From the NCBI GenBank assembly GCA_030418545.1, contig QAIB01000001.1, positions 372,001 to 436,000 of the forward strand: a stretch of 64,000 nt of DNA, given 5' to 3'. The notes beneath the pieces are model-generated. The model did no database searches. It saw only the letters and a program-made list of their open reading frames with translations, and was not told the DNA's origin. Position 1 is the first letter of the stretch, and every line of letters starts with the position of its first letter. Below, in pieces: positions 42,993 through 53,232 of this stretch. This DNA is from Xenophilus aerolatus (GTDB taxonomy: Bacteria; Pseudomonadota; Gammaproteobacteria; Burkholderiales; Burkholderiaceae_C). The position numbers were made by a program, and so were the translations under genes.

Positions 42993-44281
42993 GCGGGCAC
43001 CCCTTCCTTCTTGAACAGGTCGCGAAAGACCGGGTAGATGTCCTGCGCGCTCGAGACCTTGCGCATCGCGAAGTTGGGACGGATGCCGACCAGCTGCGTG
43101 TATTCCTGCCACAGGTTCTGCTCCGCCTCGGCCACCTGCACGTAGGCGTAGTAGCGGCAGGCGGGGAGGATGGTCTCGTCGAGCAGCTCGCGGCAGCGGC
43201 CGCTGTCCTGGTGCCAGTTGTCGCCGTCGCTGGCCTGGGCGCCGTAGATGTTCCATTCGCCGCTGGGGTAGCGGGCGCGGATGATGTCGCGCATCAGCAC
43301 CAGCGCGCTCGACACCACGGTGCCGCCGGTCTCGGTGGCGTGGAAGAACTCGTCCTCGCTCACTTCCTGCGCCTGCGTGTGGTGACGCAGGAAGACCAGG
43401 TCGATCTTCTCGTAGTGGCGCGTGAGGAAGAGGTACAGCAGCATGAAGAAGCGCTTGGACATGTCCTTGCGCGCCTCGTCCATCGAGCCCGACACGTCCA
43501 TGAGGCAGAACATCACGGCCTTGGCGCTGGGCACCGGCGTGCGCACGCGGTTGCGGTAGCGCAGGTCGATGGGGTCGATGTAGGGCACATGGCGGGCCGT
43601 GCGCCTGAGCTCCTCGATCTGCAGCTCGGTGTCGCGAATCTCCTTCTGGATCAGCGCCGAATCGGCCTGCGGATGCGCGCGCAGCTGCAGCAGGTGGGCT
43701 TCCAGCCGGCGCAGTTCCTTGCGCGCGTCGCCGCCCAGGGCGATGCGGCGGGCGAGGGCGCCGCGCATCGAGCGCACCACGTGCAGGTTGTTGGGCGTGC
43801 CGTCGCTGGTGAAGCCGGCACGGTGGCTCTTCCACTCGGGCACCTCGGCGAGCTGCGTACGCACCAGATGGGGGAGTGCCAGGTCCTCGAAGAAGACCTG
43901 CATGAACTCCTCGCGCGTGAGGCGGAAGACGAAATCGTCCTCGCCCTCGCCGCCGTCGCCGGCCTCGCCGCTGCCGGAGCCGCCGCCGGCCTGGCCCTTG
44001 GGCCGCTCGATGCGGTCGCCTTTGACGAACTCCTGGTTGCCCGGGTGCACGTACTCGCGGTTGCCGCCGGCCGCATGGCCGAAGGTGGGCTCGGACACGT
44101 CGCGCCGGGGCAGCGTGACGTCCTCGCCCTGTTCCAGTTCGCGGATGTTGCGGCCGCTCACGGCCTTGCGCACCGCGTCGCGGATCTGGCCGCGGTATCG
44201 CCTCAGGAAGCGCTCGCGGTTGCCGATGGACTTGTTCTTGCCCGAAAGCCGCCGGTCGATGATCTGTTGCAGGATGGCCAA
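42989..44281 (-). CDS. yeaH: YeaH/YhbH family protein (DUF444, VWA-like)
   Basis: A 430-aa protein. The N terminus (IIDRRLSGKNKSIGNRERFLRRYRGQIRDAVRKAV) is diagnostic of YeaH. A Gly/Glu-rich linker (~95-120) follows, then a von Willebrand factor A-like domain with a MIDAS motif, DVSGSMDEARKDMSKRFFMLLYLFL, and TGGTVVSSAL. In E. coli it is co-expressed with the kinase YeaG (PrkA). It sits between prkA (28 nt) and spoVR (4-nt overlap). Confidence 0.93.
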   Translation of the reverse strand: MAILQQIIDRRLSGKNKSIGNRERFLRRYRGQIRDAVRKAVSGRNIRELEQGEDVTLPRRDVSEPTFGHAAGGNREYVHPGNQEFVKGDRIERPKGQAGGGSGSGEAGDGGEGEDDFVFRLTREEFMQVFFEDLALPHLVRTQLAEVPEWKSHRAGFTSDGTPNNLHVVRSMRGALARRIALGGDARKELRRLEAHLLQLRAHPQADSALIQKEIRDTELQIEELRRTARHVPYIDPIDLRYRNRVRTPVPSAKAVMFCLMDVSGSMDEARKDMSKRFFMLLYLFLTRHYEKIDLVFLRHHTQAQEVSEDEFFHATETGGTVVSSALVLMRDIIRARYPSGEWNIYGAQASDGDNWHQDSGRCRELLDETILPACRYYAYVQVAEAEQNLWQEYTQLVGIRPNFAMRKVSSAQDIYPVFRDLFKKEGVPA

Positions 44282-44309
44282 GGTGTCGGACCTCCCGTGG
44301 TGTTGGGGC

Positions 44310-46232
44310 TCAGGATGACTTGCGCACGCGCAGATACCACTCGCACAGCAGGCGCACCTGTTTGGCCGTGTAGCCCTTTTCGACCATGCGCGTGACGAAG
44401 TCCTCGTGCTTCTTCTGCTCGTCGGCGCTGCTCTTGGCGTTGAAGCTGATGACCGGCAGCAGCTCCTCGGTGTTCGAGAACATCTTCTTCTCGATCACCG
44501 TGCGCAGCTTCTCGTAGCTGGTCCACGCCGGGTTGTTGCCCGCGTTGCCGGCCCGCGCGCGCAGCACGAAGTTCACGATCTCGTTGCGGAAGTCCTTGGG
44601 GTTGGCGATGCCGGCGGGCTTCTCGATCTTCTCGAGCTCGGCGTTGAGCGCGGCGCGGTCGAAGACCTCGCCGGTGTCCACGTCGCGGTACTCCTGGTCC
44701 TGGATCCAGTAGTCGGCATAGGTCACGTAGCGGTCGAAGATGTTCTGGCCGTACTCGGAGTAGCTCTCGAGGTAGGCGGTCTGGATCTCCTTGCCGATGA
44801 ACTCCGCGTAGCGCGGCGCCAGCAGCTCCTTGATGTAGCCGACGAACTTCTGCTCGGTCTCGGCCGGGAACTGCTCGCGCTCGATCTGCTGCTCCAGCAC
44901 ATACATCAGGTGCACCGGATTGGCCGCCACCTCCGAACTGTCGAAGTTGAAGACCTTGGAGATGATCTTGAAGGCGAAGCGGGTCGAGACGCCGCTCATG
45001 CCCTCGTCGACCCCCGCATAGTCGCGGTACTCCTGCATCGACTTGGCCTTGGGGTCGGTGTCCTTGAGGTTCTCGCCGTCGTACACCTGCATCTTGGAGA
45101 ACACGTTGGAGTTCTCCGGCTCCTTCAGGCGGGTGAGCACCGAGAACTGCGCCATCATCTTCAGCGTGCCGGGCGCGCAGGGCGCCTTGGCCAGCGAGGA
45201 GTTGCGCACCAGCTTGTCGTAGATCTTGATCTCTTCCGACACGCGCAGGCAGTAGGGCACCTTGACGATGTAGATGCGGTCGAGGAAGGCCTCGTTGTTC
45301 TTGTTGTTGCGGAAGGCCTTCCACTCGCTCTCGTTGCTGTGCGCGAGCACGATGCCGTCGAAGGGGATGGCCCCGAAGCCCTCGGTGCCCTTGAAGTTGC
45401 CTTCCTGCGTGGCCGTGAGCAGCGGGTGCAGCACCTTGATGGGGGCCTTGAACATCTCCACGAACTCCAGCAGCCCCTGGTTGGCCAGGCACAGGCCGCC
45501 GGAGTAGGCGTACGCGTCGGGGTCGTCCTGCGCGTAGGTCTCGAGCTTGCGGATGTCGACCTTGCCCACGAGGGAGGAGATGTCCTGGTTGTTCTCGTCG
45601 CCCGGTTCGGTCTTGGCCACGGCGATCTGCCGCAGCACCGAGGGGAAGCGCTTGACCACCTTGAACTGGCGGATGTCGCCACCGTATTCCTCCAGCCGCT
45701 TCACCGCCCAGGGCGAGAGGATGCGCTGCAGGTAGCGGCGCGGGATGCCGTATTCCTTCTCGAGGATCTCGCCGTCCTCGGCGGCACTGAACAGGCCCAG
45801 CGGCGACTCGTTCACGGGCGAGCCCTGGATGGAATAGAAGGGCACGTGCTCCATGAGCTGCTTGAGCCGTTCGGCGATGGAGCTCTTGCCGCCACCCACG
45901 GGGCCCAGCAGGTAGAGGATCTGCTTCTTCTCCTCCAGGCCCTGGGCGGCATGACGGAAGTACGACACCACCTGCTCGATGGCGTCCTCCATGCCGTAGA
46001 ACTCGCGGAAGGCCGGGTAGATCTTGATGACCTTGTTGGCGAAGATCCGCGAGAGCCGGGGGTCGTTGCGCGTGTCGACGAGTTCGGGTTCGCCGATCGC
46101 CTTCAGCATCCGCTCCGCCGCCGTGGCGTAGGCGGTGGCGTCGCGCTTGCAGACATCCAGGTACTCCTGCAGCGACAGGACCTCTTCACGCGTGCGTTCG
46201 TATCGGGCGGTGAAGTTGCTGATGACATCCAT
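44310..46232 (-). CDS. prkA: PrkA/YeaG serine protein kinase (AAA+ type)
   Basis: A 640-aa protein. The AAA+ Walker A motif is G110-PVGGGKS in YLLGPVGGGKSSIAERLKQ. The PrkA N-terminal signature (FREFYGMEDAIEQVVSYFRHAAQGLEEKKQI) precedes it. The C-terminal region (RIYIVKVPYCLRVSEEIKIYDKL, then GVSTRFAFKIISKVFNFD) is the kinase-like part. Linked to stress and starvation in proteobacteria. GGAGGT lies 8 nt before the ATG. A sigma-54-like promoter at 46471-46486 heads the operon. Confidence 0.94.
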   Translation of the reverse strand: MDVISNFTARYERTREEVLSLQEYLDVCKRDATAYATAAERMLKAIGEPELVDTRNDPRLSRIFANKVIKIYPAFREFYGMEDAIEQVVSYFRHAAQGLEEKKQILYLLGPVGGGKSSIAERLKQLMEHVPFYSIQGSPVNESPLGLFSAAEDGEILEKEYGIPRRYLQRILSPWAVKRLEEYGGDIRQFKVVKRFPSVLRQIAVAKTEPGDENNQDISSLVGKVDIRKLETYAQDDPDAYAYSGGLCLANQGLLEFVEMFKAPIKVLHPLLTATQEGNFKGTEGFGAIPFDGIVLAHSNESEWKAFRNNKNNEAFLDRIYIVKVPYCLRVSEEIKIYDKLVRNSSLAKAPCAPGTLKMMAQFSVLTRLKEPENSNVFSKMQVYDGENLKDTDPKAKSMQEYRDYAGVDEGMSGVSTRFAFKIISKVFNFDSSEVAANPVHLMYVLEQQIEREQFPAETEQKFVGYIKELLAPRYAEFIGKEIQTAYLESYSEYGQNIFDRYVTYADYWIQDQEYRDVDTGEVFDRAALNAELEKIEKPAGIANPKDFRNEIVNFVLRARAGNAGNNPAWTSYEKLRTVIEKKMFSNTEELLPVISFNAKSSADEQKKHEDFVTRMVEKGYTAKQVRLLCEWYLRVRKSS

Positions 46233-46470
46233 GGGTAACCTCCAACGAGTCGACAAAGCTGGCACCGGTCTCCGTGGCCTGCATACCGCATCGTTCGCAT
46301 GAAGGTGCTCCGTGATGCCAGTTTGCTTGACCCGGAAAAAACTCCCTTTTGCACTTTGGTTTGTTCAGCATAGAGCAAAGAACGCACCAAGGAAATTCCT
46401 GTCTGGGGCTGTTTTTAAATTAAGAAGAACAACCCTGCAAAAAAGTTCCTGTTCGGAACCCTGATGTCGC

Positions 46471-46486
46471 AGCAAAAGCTGTGCCG
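46471..46486 (-). promoter_or_regulatory. sigma-54-like promoter of prkA-yeaH-spoVR
   Basis: On the minus strand CGGCACAGCTTTTGCT compares with TGGCACG-N4-TTGCW: GG and GC are at the required spacing, and only the first T and the G at position 7 differ. The predicted start is near 46460, giving a ~228-nt leader before prkA. Confidence 0.6.
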
Positions 46487-46901
46487 GGTTACAAAAGAGC
46501 CGCGCTGCGTGTGAGTTCTCGGGGGCAGGAATTTTTGAAACGCCGCGCATGCGGCTTCGAGCAGCCGCTGAGCTGCTCGTCCGTCGCCCAGGGAGACGGC
46601 CCCGATCTGTCGCGTGGCGGCCACGCGGCCTTGCGGTGGCACCCGGACTGTGCTGCCGAATTGAGCGCCAATTCGATCGCGCTGCGCAGCCGGAAATTAC
46701 CCGGCTGAATTCTTATATCTTTGCGGAAGCTATTAATAACGTGCGGCCGTCCTACGCGGTTGTCCGGCATTTGCCCTCGCGAAATAAGCCCGGGCGAATT
46801 TGGCTGGAAAGGACGGCGCCAGGGATCGAATTGATTGATCCGGGGAAAAATCAATTCGCACGTTGAACGGGCCGGGCGCGCCCGCACGGCGGGGGTGACA
46901 T

Positions 46902-46918
46902 GCTACAAAAAAGATAGC
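46902..46918. repeat. dispersed repeat core, copy 9 (diverged)
   Basis: GCTACAAAAAAGATAGC, with a GC-rich but degenerate arm to its left. It lies just downstream of the dnaJ terminator. Confidence 0.5.
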
Positions 46919-46953
46919 GAACCGGGCCGGGCCACCGTGGCGGGGCGCGCCCA

Positions 46954-46988
46954 GAAAAAAAGGGCGCGATGCGGCTCGCATCGCGCCC
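46954..46988 (-). terminator. intrinsic terminator of dnaJ
   Basis: On the minus strand a perfect 12-bp stem (GGGCGCGATGCG/CGCATCGCGCCC, loop 3 nt) is followed at once by seven T. Confidence 0.9.
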
Positions 46989-47014
46989 CTGTGGCGTCCT
47001 GGCCGGCGCCGGCC

Positions 47015-48151
47015 TCAGCTGAAGAACTCCTTGGCCTTGTCGAGCCAGCCCTTGTCGCTGGGGCTGTGCTTGTCGCCCCCTTTCTTGAGCGACTCGTCCA
47101 GTTCCTTGAGCAGCTTGCGCTGATGCTCGGTGAGCTTGACCGGCGTCTCGACGCGCACGTGGCAGTACAGGTCGCCCGGGTAGCTGGAACGCACGCCCTT
47201 GATGCCCTTGCCACGCAGGCGGAACTGCTTGCCGCTCTGCGTGCCGTCGGGGATGTCGATGGCGGCGCTGCCCTTGAGCGTGGGCACCTCGATCTCGCCG
47301 CCGAGCGCCGCCGTGGTGATGCTCACCGGCACCACGCAGTGCAGGTCGTCGCCATCGCGCTCGAAGGTGTCGTGCTTCTGGATGCGGATCTCGATGTACA
47401 GATCGCCCGGCGGGCCGCCATTGGTGCCGGGCTCGCCGTTGCCGGTGCTGCGGATGCGCATGCCGTCGTCGATGCCGGCCGGGATCTTCACTTCCAGCGT
47501 CTTGTTGGTCTTGATCTTGCCCTGGCCATGGCAGGTGGCGCACGGCTCGGGAATGATCTTGCCGGTGCCGCGGCACTGCGGGCAGGTCTGCTGCACGCTG
47601 AAGAAGCCCTGGCGCATCTGCACCGCGCCGGCGCCGTGGCAGGTGGTGCAGGTGATGGGCTTGGTGCCGGGCTTGGCGCCGCTGCCGTGGCAGGTGCCGC
47701 AGTCGTCCCAGCTCGGGATGCGGATCTGCGCGTCCTTGCCCTCGGCCGCTTCTTCCAGCGTGATCTCCATGGCGTAGCTGAGGTCGCCGCCGCGGAAGAC
47801 CTGGCGGCCGCCGCCCGCGCGCCGACCGCCGCCGCCGAAGACGTCGCCGAAGATGTCGCCGAAGGCCTCGGCGAAACCGCCGAAGCCTTCCGGCCCCATG
47901 CCGCCGCGCATGTTGGGGTCGACCCCCGCGTGGCCGTACTGGTCGTAGGCCGCGCGCTTCTGGCCGTCCGACAGCATCTCGTAGGCCTCCTTGGCCTCCT
48001 TGAACTTGGCTTCCGCCGCCGCACCCGCGTCGCCCTGGTTGCGGTCGGGGTGGTACTTCATGGCCAGCTTGCGGTAGGCCTTCTTGATTTCATCCTCGCT
48101 GGCGTTCTTGGGGACGCCGAGGATCTCGTAGTAGTCGCGTTTGGTTGCCAT
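47015..48151 (-). CDS. dnaJ: chaperone protein DnaJ
   Basis: Co-chaperone that stimulates DnaK ATPase and binds unfolded proteins. A 378-aa protein. The J domain has the HPD motif in [12 protein letters not shown] Gly/Arg-rich segment follows ([10 protein letters not shown]). The zinc region has four CxxCxGxG repeats ([32 protein letters not shown]). The C-terminal substrate domain is complete. It follows dnaK, but a terminator separates the two, so read-through or its own promoter sets its level. Confidence 0.97.
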   Translation of the reverse strand: MATKRDYYEILGVPKNASEDEIKKAYRKLAMKYHPDRNQGDAGAAAEAKFKEAKEAYEMLSDGQKRAAYDQYGHAGVDPNMRGGMGPEGFGGFAEAFGDIFGDVFGGGGRRAGGGRQVFRGGDLSYAMEITLEEAAEGKDAQIRIPSWDDCGTCHGSGAKPGTKPITCTTCHGAGAVQMRQGFFSVQQTCPQCRGTGKIIPEPCATCHGQGKIKTNKTLEVKIPAGIDDGMRIRSTGNGEPGTNGGPPGDLYIEIRIQKHDTFERDGDDLHCVVPVSITTAALGGEIEVPTLKGSAAIDIPDGTQSGKQFRLRGKGIKGVRSSYPGDLYCHVRVETPVKLTEHQRKLLKELDESLKKGGDKHSPSDKGWLDKAKEFFS

Positions 48152-48207
48152 GGCGGTGTCCGGATGTCCGTGGTGCGGGCCGTCGGGGTAGGAGAAGCGA
48201 AAGAAGC

Positions 48208-48241
48208 AAAAAAGGCCGGAGCGCCCTCAGGTGCTCCAGCC
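48208..48241 (-). terminator. terminator between dnaK and dnaJ
   Basis: On the minus strand GGCTGGAGCACC...GCGCTCCGGCC forms a stem with one mismatch, followed by six T. It would lower dnaJ expression relative to dnaK. Confidence 0.75.
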
Positions 48242-48260
48242 TCGGATCGGGGCCGGGGAA

Positions 48261-50201
<1,941 letters not shown>

Positions 50202-50244
50202 GGTGTGTTGTGCTCCTGATTCCGAGAAATGATGTTGTGATGAA

Positions 50245-50271
50245 CTTGTGGATAACCCGGGGCGATTCAAG
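50245..50271 (-). promoter_or_regulatory. heat-shock (sigma-32) promoter candidate for dnaK
   Basis: On the minus strand CTTGAAT (50271-50265), a 13-bp spacer and CCACAAG (50251-50245). The -35 is good, the -10 only partly like CCCATNT. Confidence 0.4.
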
Positions 50272-50307
50272 GGACCGCGCGGGGATTTCCTGTGGGCGGC
50301 GTGTGGC

Positions 50308-50859
50308 TTACTTCGGCGCCGTGACGGTCACCAGGGCAGGGCGCAGCACGCGCTCGGCGATGGTGTAGCCCTTCTGCAGCACGCCGACCACGGTGTTCGG
50401 TTCCTGGTCGGCCGGCACCACCGAGATGGCCTGGTGCTGGTGCGGGTCGAACTTCGCGCCGGGGGCGGGGTTCACCTCGACCACCTTGTTGCGCTCCAGC
50501 GCCTGCTTGAGCTGGCGCAGCGTGGCTTCGGCGCCTTCGCGGATCTGTTCGGGGGTGGCGTCCTTGACGGCCAGGCCGGCCTCCAGGCTGTCGAGCACCG
50601 GCAGCAGGCTCTCGGCAAAGGACTCGAGCGCGAACTTGCGGGCCTTGGCGACTTCCTCGTCGGCGCGGCGGCGTGCGTTCTGCACGTCGGCCTGGGCCCG
50701 CAGGTACTGGTCGGCCAGTTCGGCGTTCTTGGCCTGCAGCGCGGCCAGTTCGGCCTGCGAATCGGCGGTGTTGGCCGCCAGGGCGGCTTCGAGTTCTTCG
50801 GGGCTGGGCGCGCCGCTCAGCGCATCTGCTCCGGGCTGGTTGTTCTGTGGCTCCGACAT
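50308..50859 (-). CDS. grpE: nucleotide exchange factor GrpE
   Basis: Releases ADP from DnaK. A 183-aa protein. A long N-terminal coiled coil ([74 protein letters not shown]) precedes the C-terminal beta domain ([43 protein letters not shown]). ATG 50859 is the start. It precedes dnaK by 106 bp on the same strand. Confidence 0.96.
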   Translation of the reverse strand: MSEPQNNQPGADALSGAPSPEELEAALAANTADSQAELAALQAKNAELADQYLRAQADVQNARRRADEEVAKARKFALESFAESLLPVLDSLEAGLAVKDATPEQIREGAEATLRQLKQALERNKVVEVNPAPGAKFDPHQHQAISVVPADQEPNTVVGVLQKGYTIAERVLRPALVTVTAPK

Positions 50860-50894
50860 GTCTTGGGATGGGTTGGAAAAAGTGCTGGCCAGCA

Positions 50895-50921
50895 CCTGAG
50901 GCCCGGGAGCCCCTTTTCAAG
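50895..50921 (-). promoter_or_regulatory. heat-shock (sigma-32) promoter candidate for grpE
   Basis: On the minus strand CTTGAAA (50921-50915, consensus), a 13-bp spacer and CCTCAGG (50901-50895). A perfect palindrome GTGCTGGCCAGCAC (50882-50895) overlaps the expected start point and may be a regulator site; it is not a CIRCE element. Confidence 0.4.
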
Positions 50922-51065
50922 GCAGGGCTTCCGGTTCGGGTGCAAGAAATTTCCAATGGCCGTGCGCAGGCCGATGGACAGGGTCAACGTCAGGGGAAGA
51001 AAAGGGGCGCGCAGGGCGGGCGCCGGCCCTGCGCGGTTGCGGGGCGGCTGCTGCGCCCCCAGCGT

Positions 51066-51416
51066 TCAGTGGGCGTCGAGCAGTTCGACGTCGAACTTCA
51101 GGGTCGCGTTCGGCGGGATCACGCCACCGGCGCCGCGCGCGCCGTAGCCCAGGGCGGCCGGAATGATCAGGGTGCGCTGGCCACCGATCTTCATGCCGGC
51201 GACGCCTTCGTCCCAGCCCTTGATGACCTGGCCGGCGCCCAGCGAGAAGGCGAAGGGCTGGCCGCGGTCGCGGCTGGAGTCGAACTTTGCGCCCTGCTGG
51301 CCGTCGTTGTAGAGCCAGCCGGTGTAGTGCACGTGCACATGGTGGCCGGACTTGGCTTCGTCGCCGTTGCCGACGACGGTGTCTTCGTACTGCAGGCCGG
51401 ACGGGGTGGTGGGCAT
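51066..51416 (-). CDS. FKBP-type peptidyl-prolyl cis-trans isomerase
   Basis: A 116-aa single-domain FKBP. It has no signal peptide and should be cytoplasmic. The fold is complete: GLQYEDTVVGNGDEAKSGHHVHVHYTGWLYNDGQQGAKFDSSRDRGQPFAFSLGAGQVIKGWDEGVAGMKIGGQRTLIIPAALGYGARG. Active-site residues (Tyr in HYTGWL, Phe/Asp in KFDSS, Val-Ile in GQVIKGWDEG) are intact. AGGAG precedes the ATG. It lies between grpE and an HxlR-like regulator on the same strand. Confidence 0.94.
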   Translation of the reverse strand: MPTTPSGLQYEDTVVGNGDEAKSGHHVHVHYTGWLYNDGQQGAKFDSSRDRGQPFAFSLGAGQVIKGWDEGVAGMKIGGQRTLIIPAALGYGARGAGGVIPPNATLKFDVELLDAH

Positions 51417-51595
51417 GGGAGCTCCTTGTGGGAATGAAGGGAGGGGGGCCGGGTGCCGTCGGAAGGCGGCATGCCGGAGAGGGCCGCGCAGTTTAACGAG
51501 GGCGCACCATGCGCCCACGCGAGAACGCCGCGCGGCCCGGGGGCGGCACGGCGTTGCGAAGAGGAATCAGGGGCTGGCGGCAGGCCGCCGAGGTG

Positions 51596-51934
51596 TCAGG
51601 CGACCTTGACGGGCGGCGCCACCACCGGCGCCTTCTTGACCTGGCCGACCTGCCACTTGGCGGCGAAGGCCTGCAGGTCCGACAGGCGCTTGAGCAGGTC
51701 CTGCCCGCTCAGCGTGAGGCTGTAGCCGTCGCTGCCATGGCTCACGATGCCGGCCTCGCGCAGTTCCTTGATGCGGGTGTTGAGCGTGTTGGGGGTGATG
51801 CCGCCGACGCTGTCCTGGAGCAGCCGGAAGGTCTGCGCATGTCCGTCGCGCAAGGCCCAGAGCACGCGCAGTGCGTAACGGGCTTCGAGCAACGCCAGCA
51901 ACTGGCTGACGGCTGCGTTTTCCTTGGTACTCAT
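51596..51934 (-). CDS. HxlR-like winged-helix transcriptional regulator
   Basis: A 112-aa winged-helix protein. The core is LLEARYALRVLWALRDGHAQTFRLLQDSVGGITPNTLNTRIKELREAGIVSHGSDGYSLTLSGQDLL, which matches HxlR/MarR-type DNA-binding domains (recognition helix around TPNTLNTRIKEL). The N-terminal Cys of many HxlR redox sensors is missing. GAGGAGAG precedes the ATG. It lies 179 bp upstream of the FKBP gene on the same strand. The target is unknown. Confidence 0.78.
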   Translation of the reverse strand: MSTKENAAVSQLLALLEARYALRVLWALRDGHAQTFRLLQDSVGGITPNTLNTRIKELREAGIVSHGSDGYSLTLSGQDLLKRLSDLQAFAAKWQVGQVKKAPVVAPPVKVA

Positions 51935-52050
51935 CGAAGGCTCTCCTCGTAGGGGCGTCGCTGCTGGCGGCCCACGTCGTTTATGGCCGTTGCGCAGGCG
52001 CACCCGATGCGCCGCGAAACGGTCGGCGACTATATCGCAGACCTGTCGAT

Positions 52051-52067
52051 GCTACAACTTTCATAGC
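52051..52067. repeat. dispersed repeat core, copy 10
   Basis: GCTACAACTTTCATAGC, followed by TGTCCGCGCAG, in the gap between psd and the HxlR-like gene. The GC-rich arm is diverged. Confidence 0.5.
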
Positions 52068-52106
52068 TGTCCGCGCAGCTTCGGTGCGGTCTGTGGCGCC
52101 AAAGCC

Positions 52107-52982
52107 TCAAAATTCAGCAGCCGGGCTTGACGCGCGTGCGTCGTCCTGTGCCATCGCTTCGCCGAGGCGGATCGCCCGTCCGGGCGCCCACTCGGGGTTG
52201 AAGACCAGGGCCGGGCGCGGGAACAGCATCACCACGGTGGAGCCGAGGAGGAAGCGGCCCATCTCCTCGCCCTTCTTCAGCACGATCTCGCGGTCGTCGT
52301 AGCGCCATTCGCGCACCTCGCCGCCGCGGGGCGGGTTGACGACGCCGTGCCACACCGTCGCCATGCTGCCCACGATGGTCGCGCCCACCAGCACCAGCAC
52401 GAAGGGCCCGCGCTCGGACTCGAAGACGCACACCACGCGCTCGTTGCGCGCGAAGAGGCCGGGCACGCCGCGCGCGGTGGTCGGGTTGACCGAGAACAGC
52501 TCGCCCGGCACGTAGACCATGCGCGTGAGCCGCCCGTCGCAGGGCATGTGGATGCGGTGGTAGTCGCGTGGGCTCAGGTACAGCGTGGCGAAGCTGCCGT
52601 CCTTGAACTGCGCGGCCAGCGCGGCGTCGCCGCCCACGAGCGCGGTGGTGCTGTACGCGTGACCCTTGGCCTGGAAGATCTGGTCGCCCGCGATGGGGCC
52701 GAACTGGCTGATCGCGCCATCGACCGGACACACCAGCGGCGCATCGGCGATCGGCCGCGCGCCGGGCTTGAGCGCCCGCGTGAAGAAGTCGTTGAAGCTC
52801 GCGTAGCGCGAGATGTCGCTCTCGACCGCCTCGGCCATGTTGACGTCGTACTTGGCGACGAAGCGGCGCACGATCCAGGTCGTGACCGAGCCGCGCTCCT
52901 TGCCCGCCACCCAGCCCGCGAACGAGGTCAGCGCCTGCTTGGGGTAGATGTACTGGGGGAGGACGGCGAATCGGTTGGACAA
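52107..52982 (-). CDS. psd: phosphatidylserine decarboxylase proenzyme
   Basis: Makes phosphatidylethanolamine from phosphatidylserine at the inner membrane. About 291 aa from the TTG at 52982 (SNRFAVLPQYIYPKQALTSFAGWVAG), which is where relatives begin. The self-cleavage and pyruvoyl motif LGST is in GRFLLGSTVVMLFP. The catalytic Asp-His pair region is RDYHRIHMPCDGRL, and CPVDGAISQFG contains the conserved Asp. The frame stays open to 53291, but the extra part is low-quality and has no homology-like features. No ATG is near the conserved start, so the TTG is an inference. Confidence 0.92.
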   Translation of the reverse strand: MSNRFAVLPQYIYPKQALTSFAGWVAGKERGSVTTWIVRRFVAKYDVNMAEAVESDISRYASFNDFFTRALKPGARPIADAPLVCPVDGAISQFGPIAGDQIFQAKGHAYSTTALVGGDAALAAQFKDGSFATLYLSPRDYHRIHMPCDGRLTRMVYVPGELFSVNPTTARGVPGLFARNERVVCVFESERGPFVLVLVGATIVGSMATVWHGVVNPPRGGEVREWRYDDREIVLKKGEEMGRFLLGSTVVMLFPRPALVFNPEWAPGRAIRLGEAMAQDDARASSPAAEF

Positions 52983-53232
52983 ATGCAACCCCGGTGCGTG
53001 AAAAAGGGCTGCGAATTCTATCGACCGGCCTCCGCGGGGCTGTGTCGGCATCTGTCCAGCGACCGGGTGGGCGAACACCGCCGCGGAGTCGTGGCCCCGC
53101 AAGTGCCGGCCTCCGGCGCTGCTGCCGCCGTTTCCCCGGCGTGGATGCGCGTGCTGCCTCAAGTGGCGACAGGCGGTGCCGATAACTGATGGAACGGGGC
53201 GCGATCGCGCTTCGAATCTCCGAGGAAACGAT

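Larger units (their letters stand above)
46233..47014. other. 782-bp intergenic region between prkA and dnaJ
   Basis: No convincing gene. It holds the prkA leader, the sigma-54-like site, an isolated repeat core (46902) and the dnaJ terminator (46954). A perfect 10-bp inverted repeat, CGAATTGATT (46827-46836) / AATCAATTCG (46849-46858) with a 12-bp spacer, could be an activator or regulator site. GAGCAG-N7-CTGCTC (46559-46577) is a second dyad. Composition is clearly more AT-rich than in the surrounding genes. Confidence 0.5.

Noticed and set aside
46300-46316. second sigma-54-like sequence (TGGCAT...GAGCAC on the minus strand) nearer to prkA
   Set aside because: The distance between GG and GC is one base short of the strict spacing.
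50882-50895. palindrome before grpE as a CIRCE (HrcA) element
   Set aside because: It lacks the GAGTGC-N9-GCACTC layout; it is a continuous 14-bp dyad.
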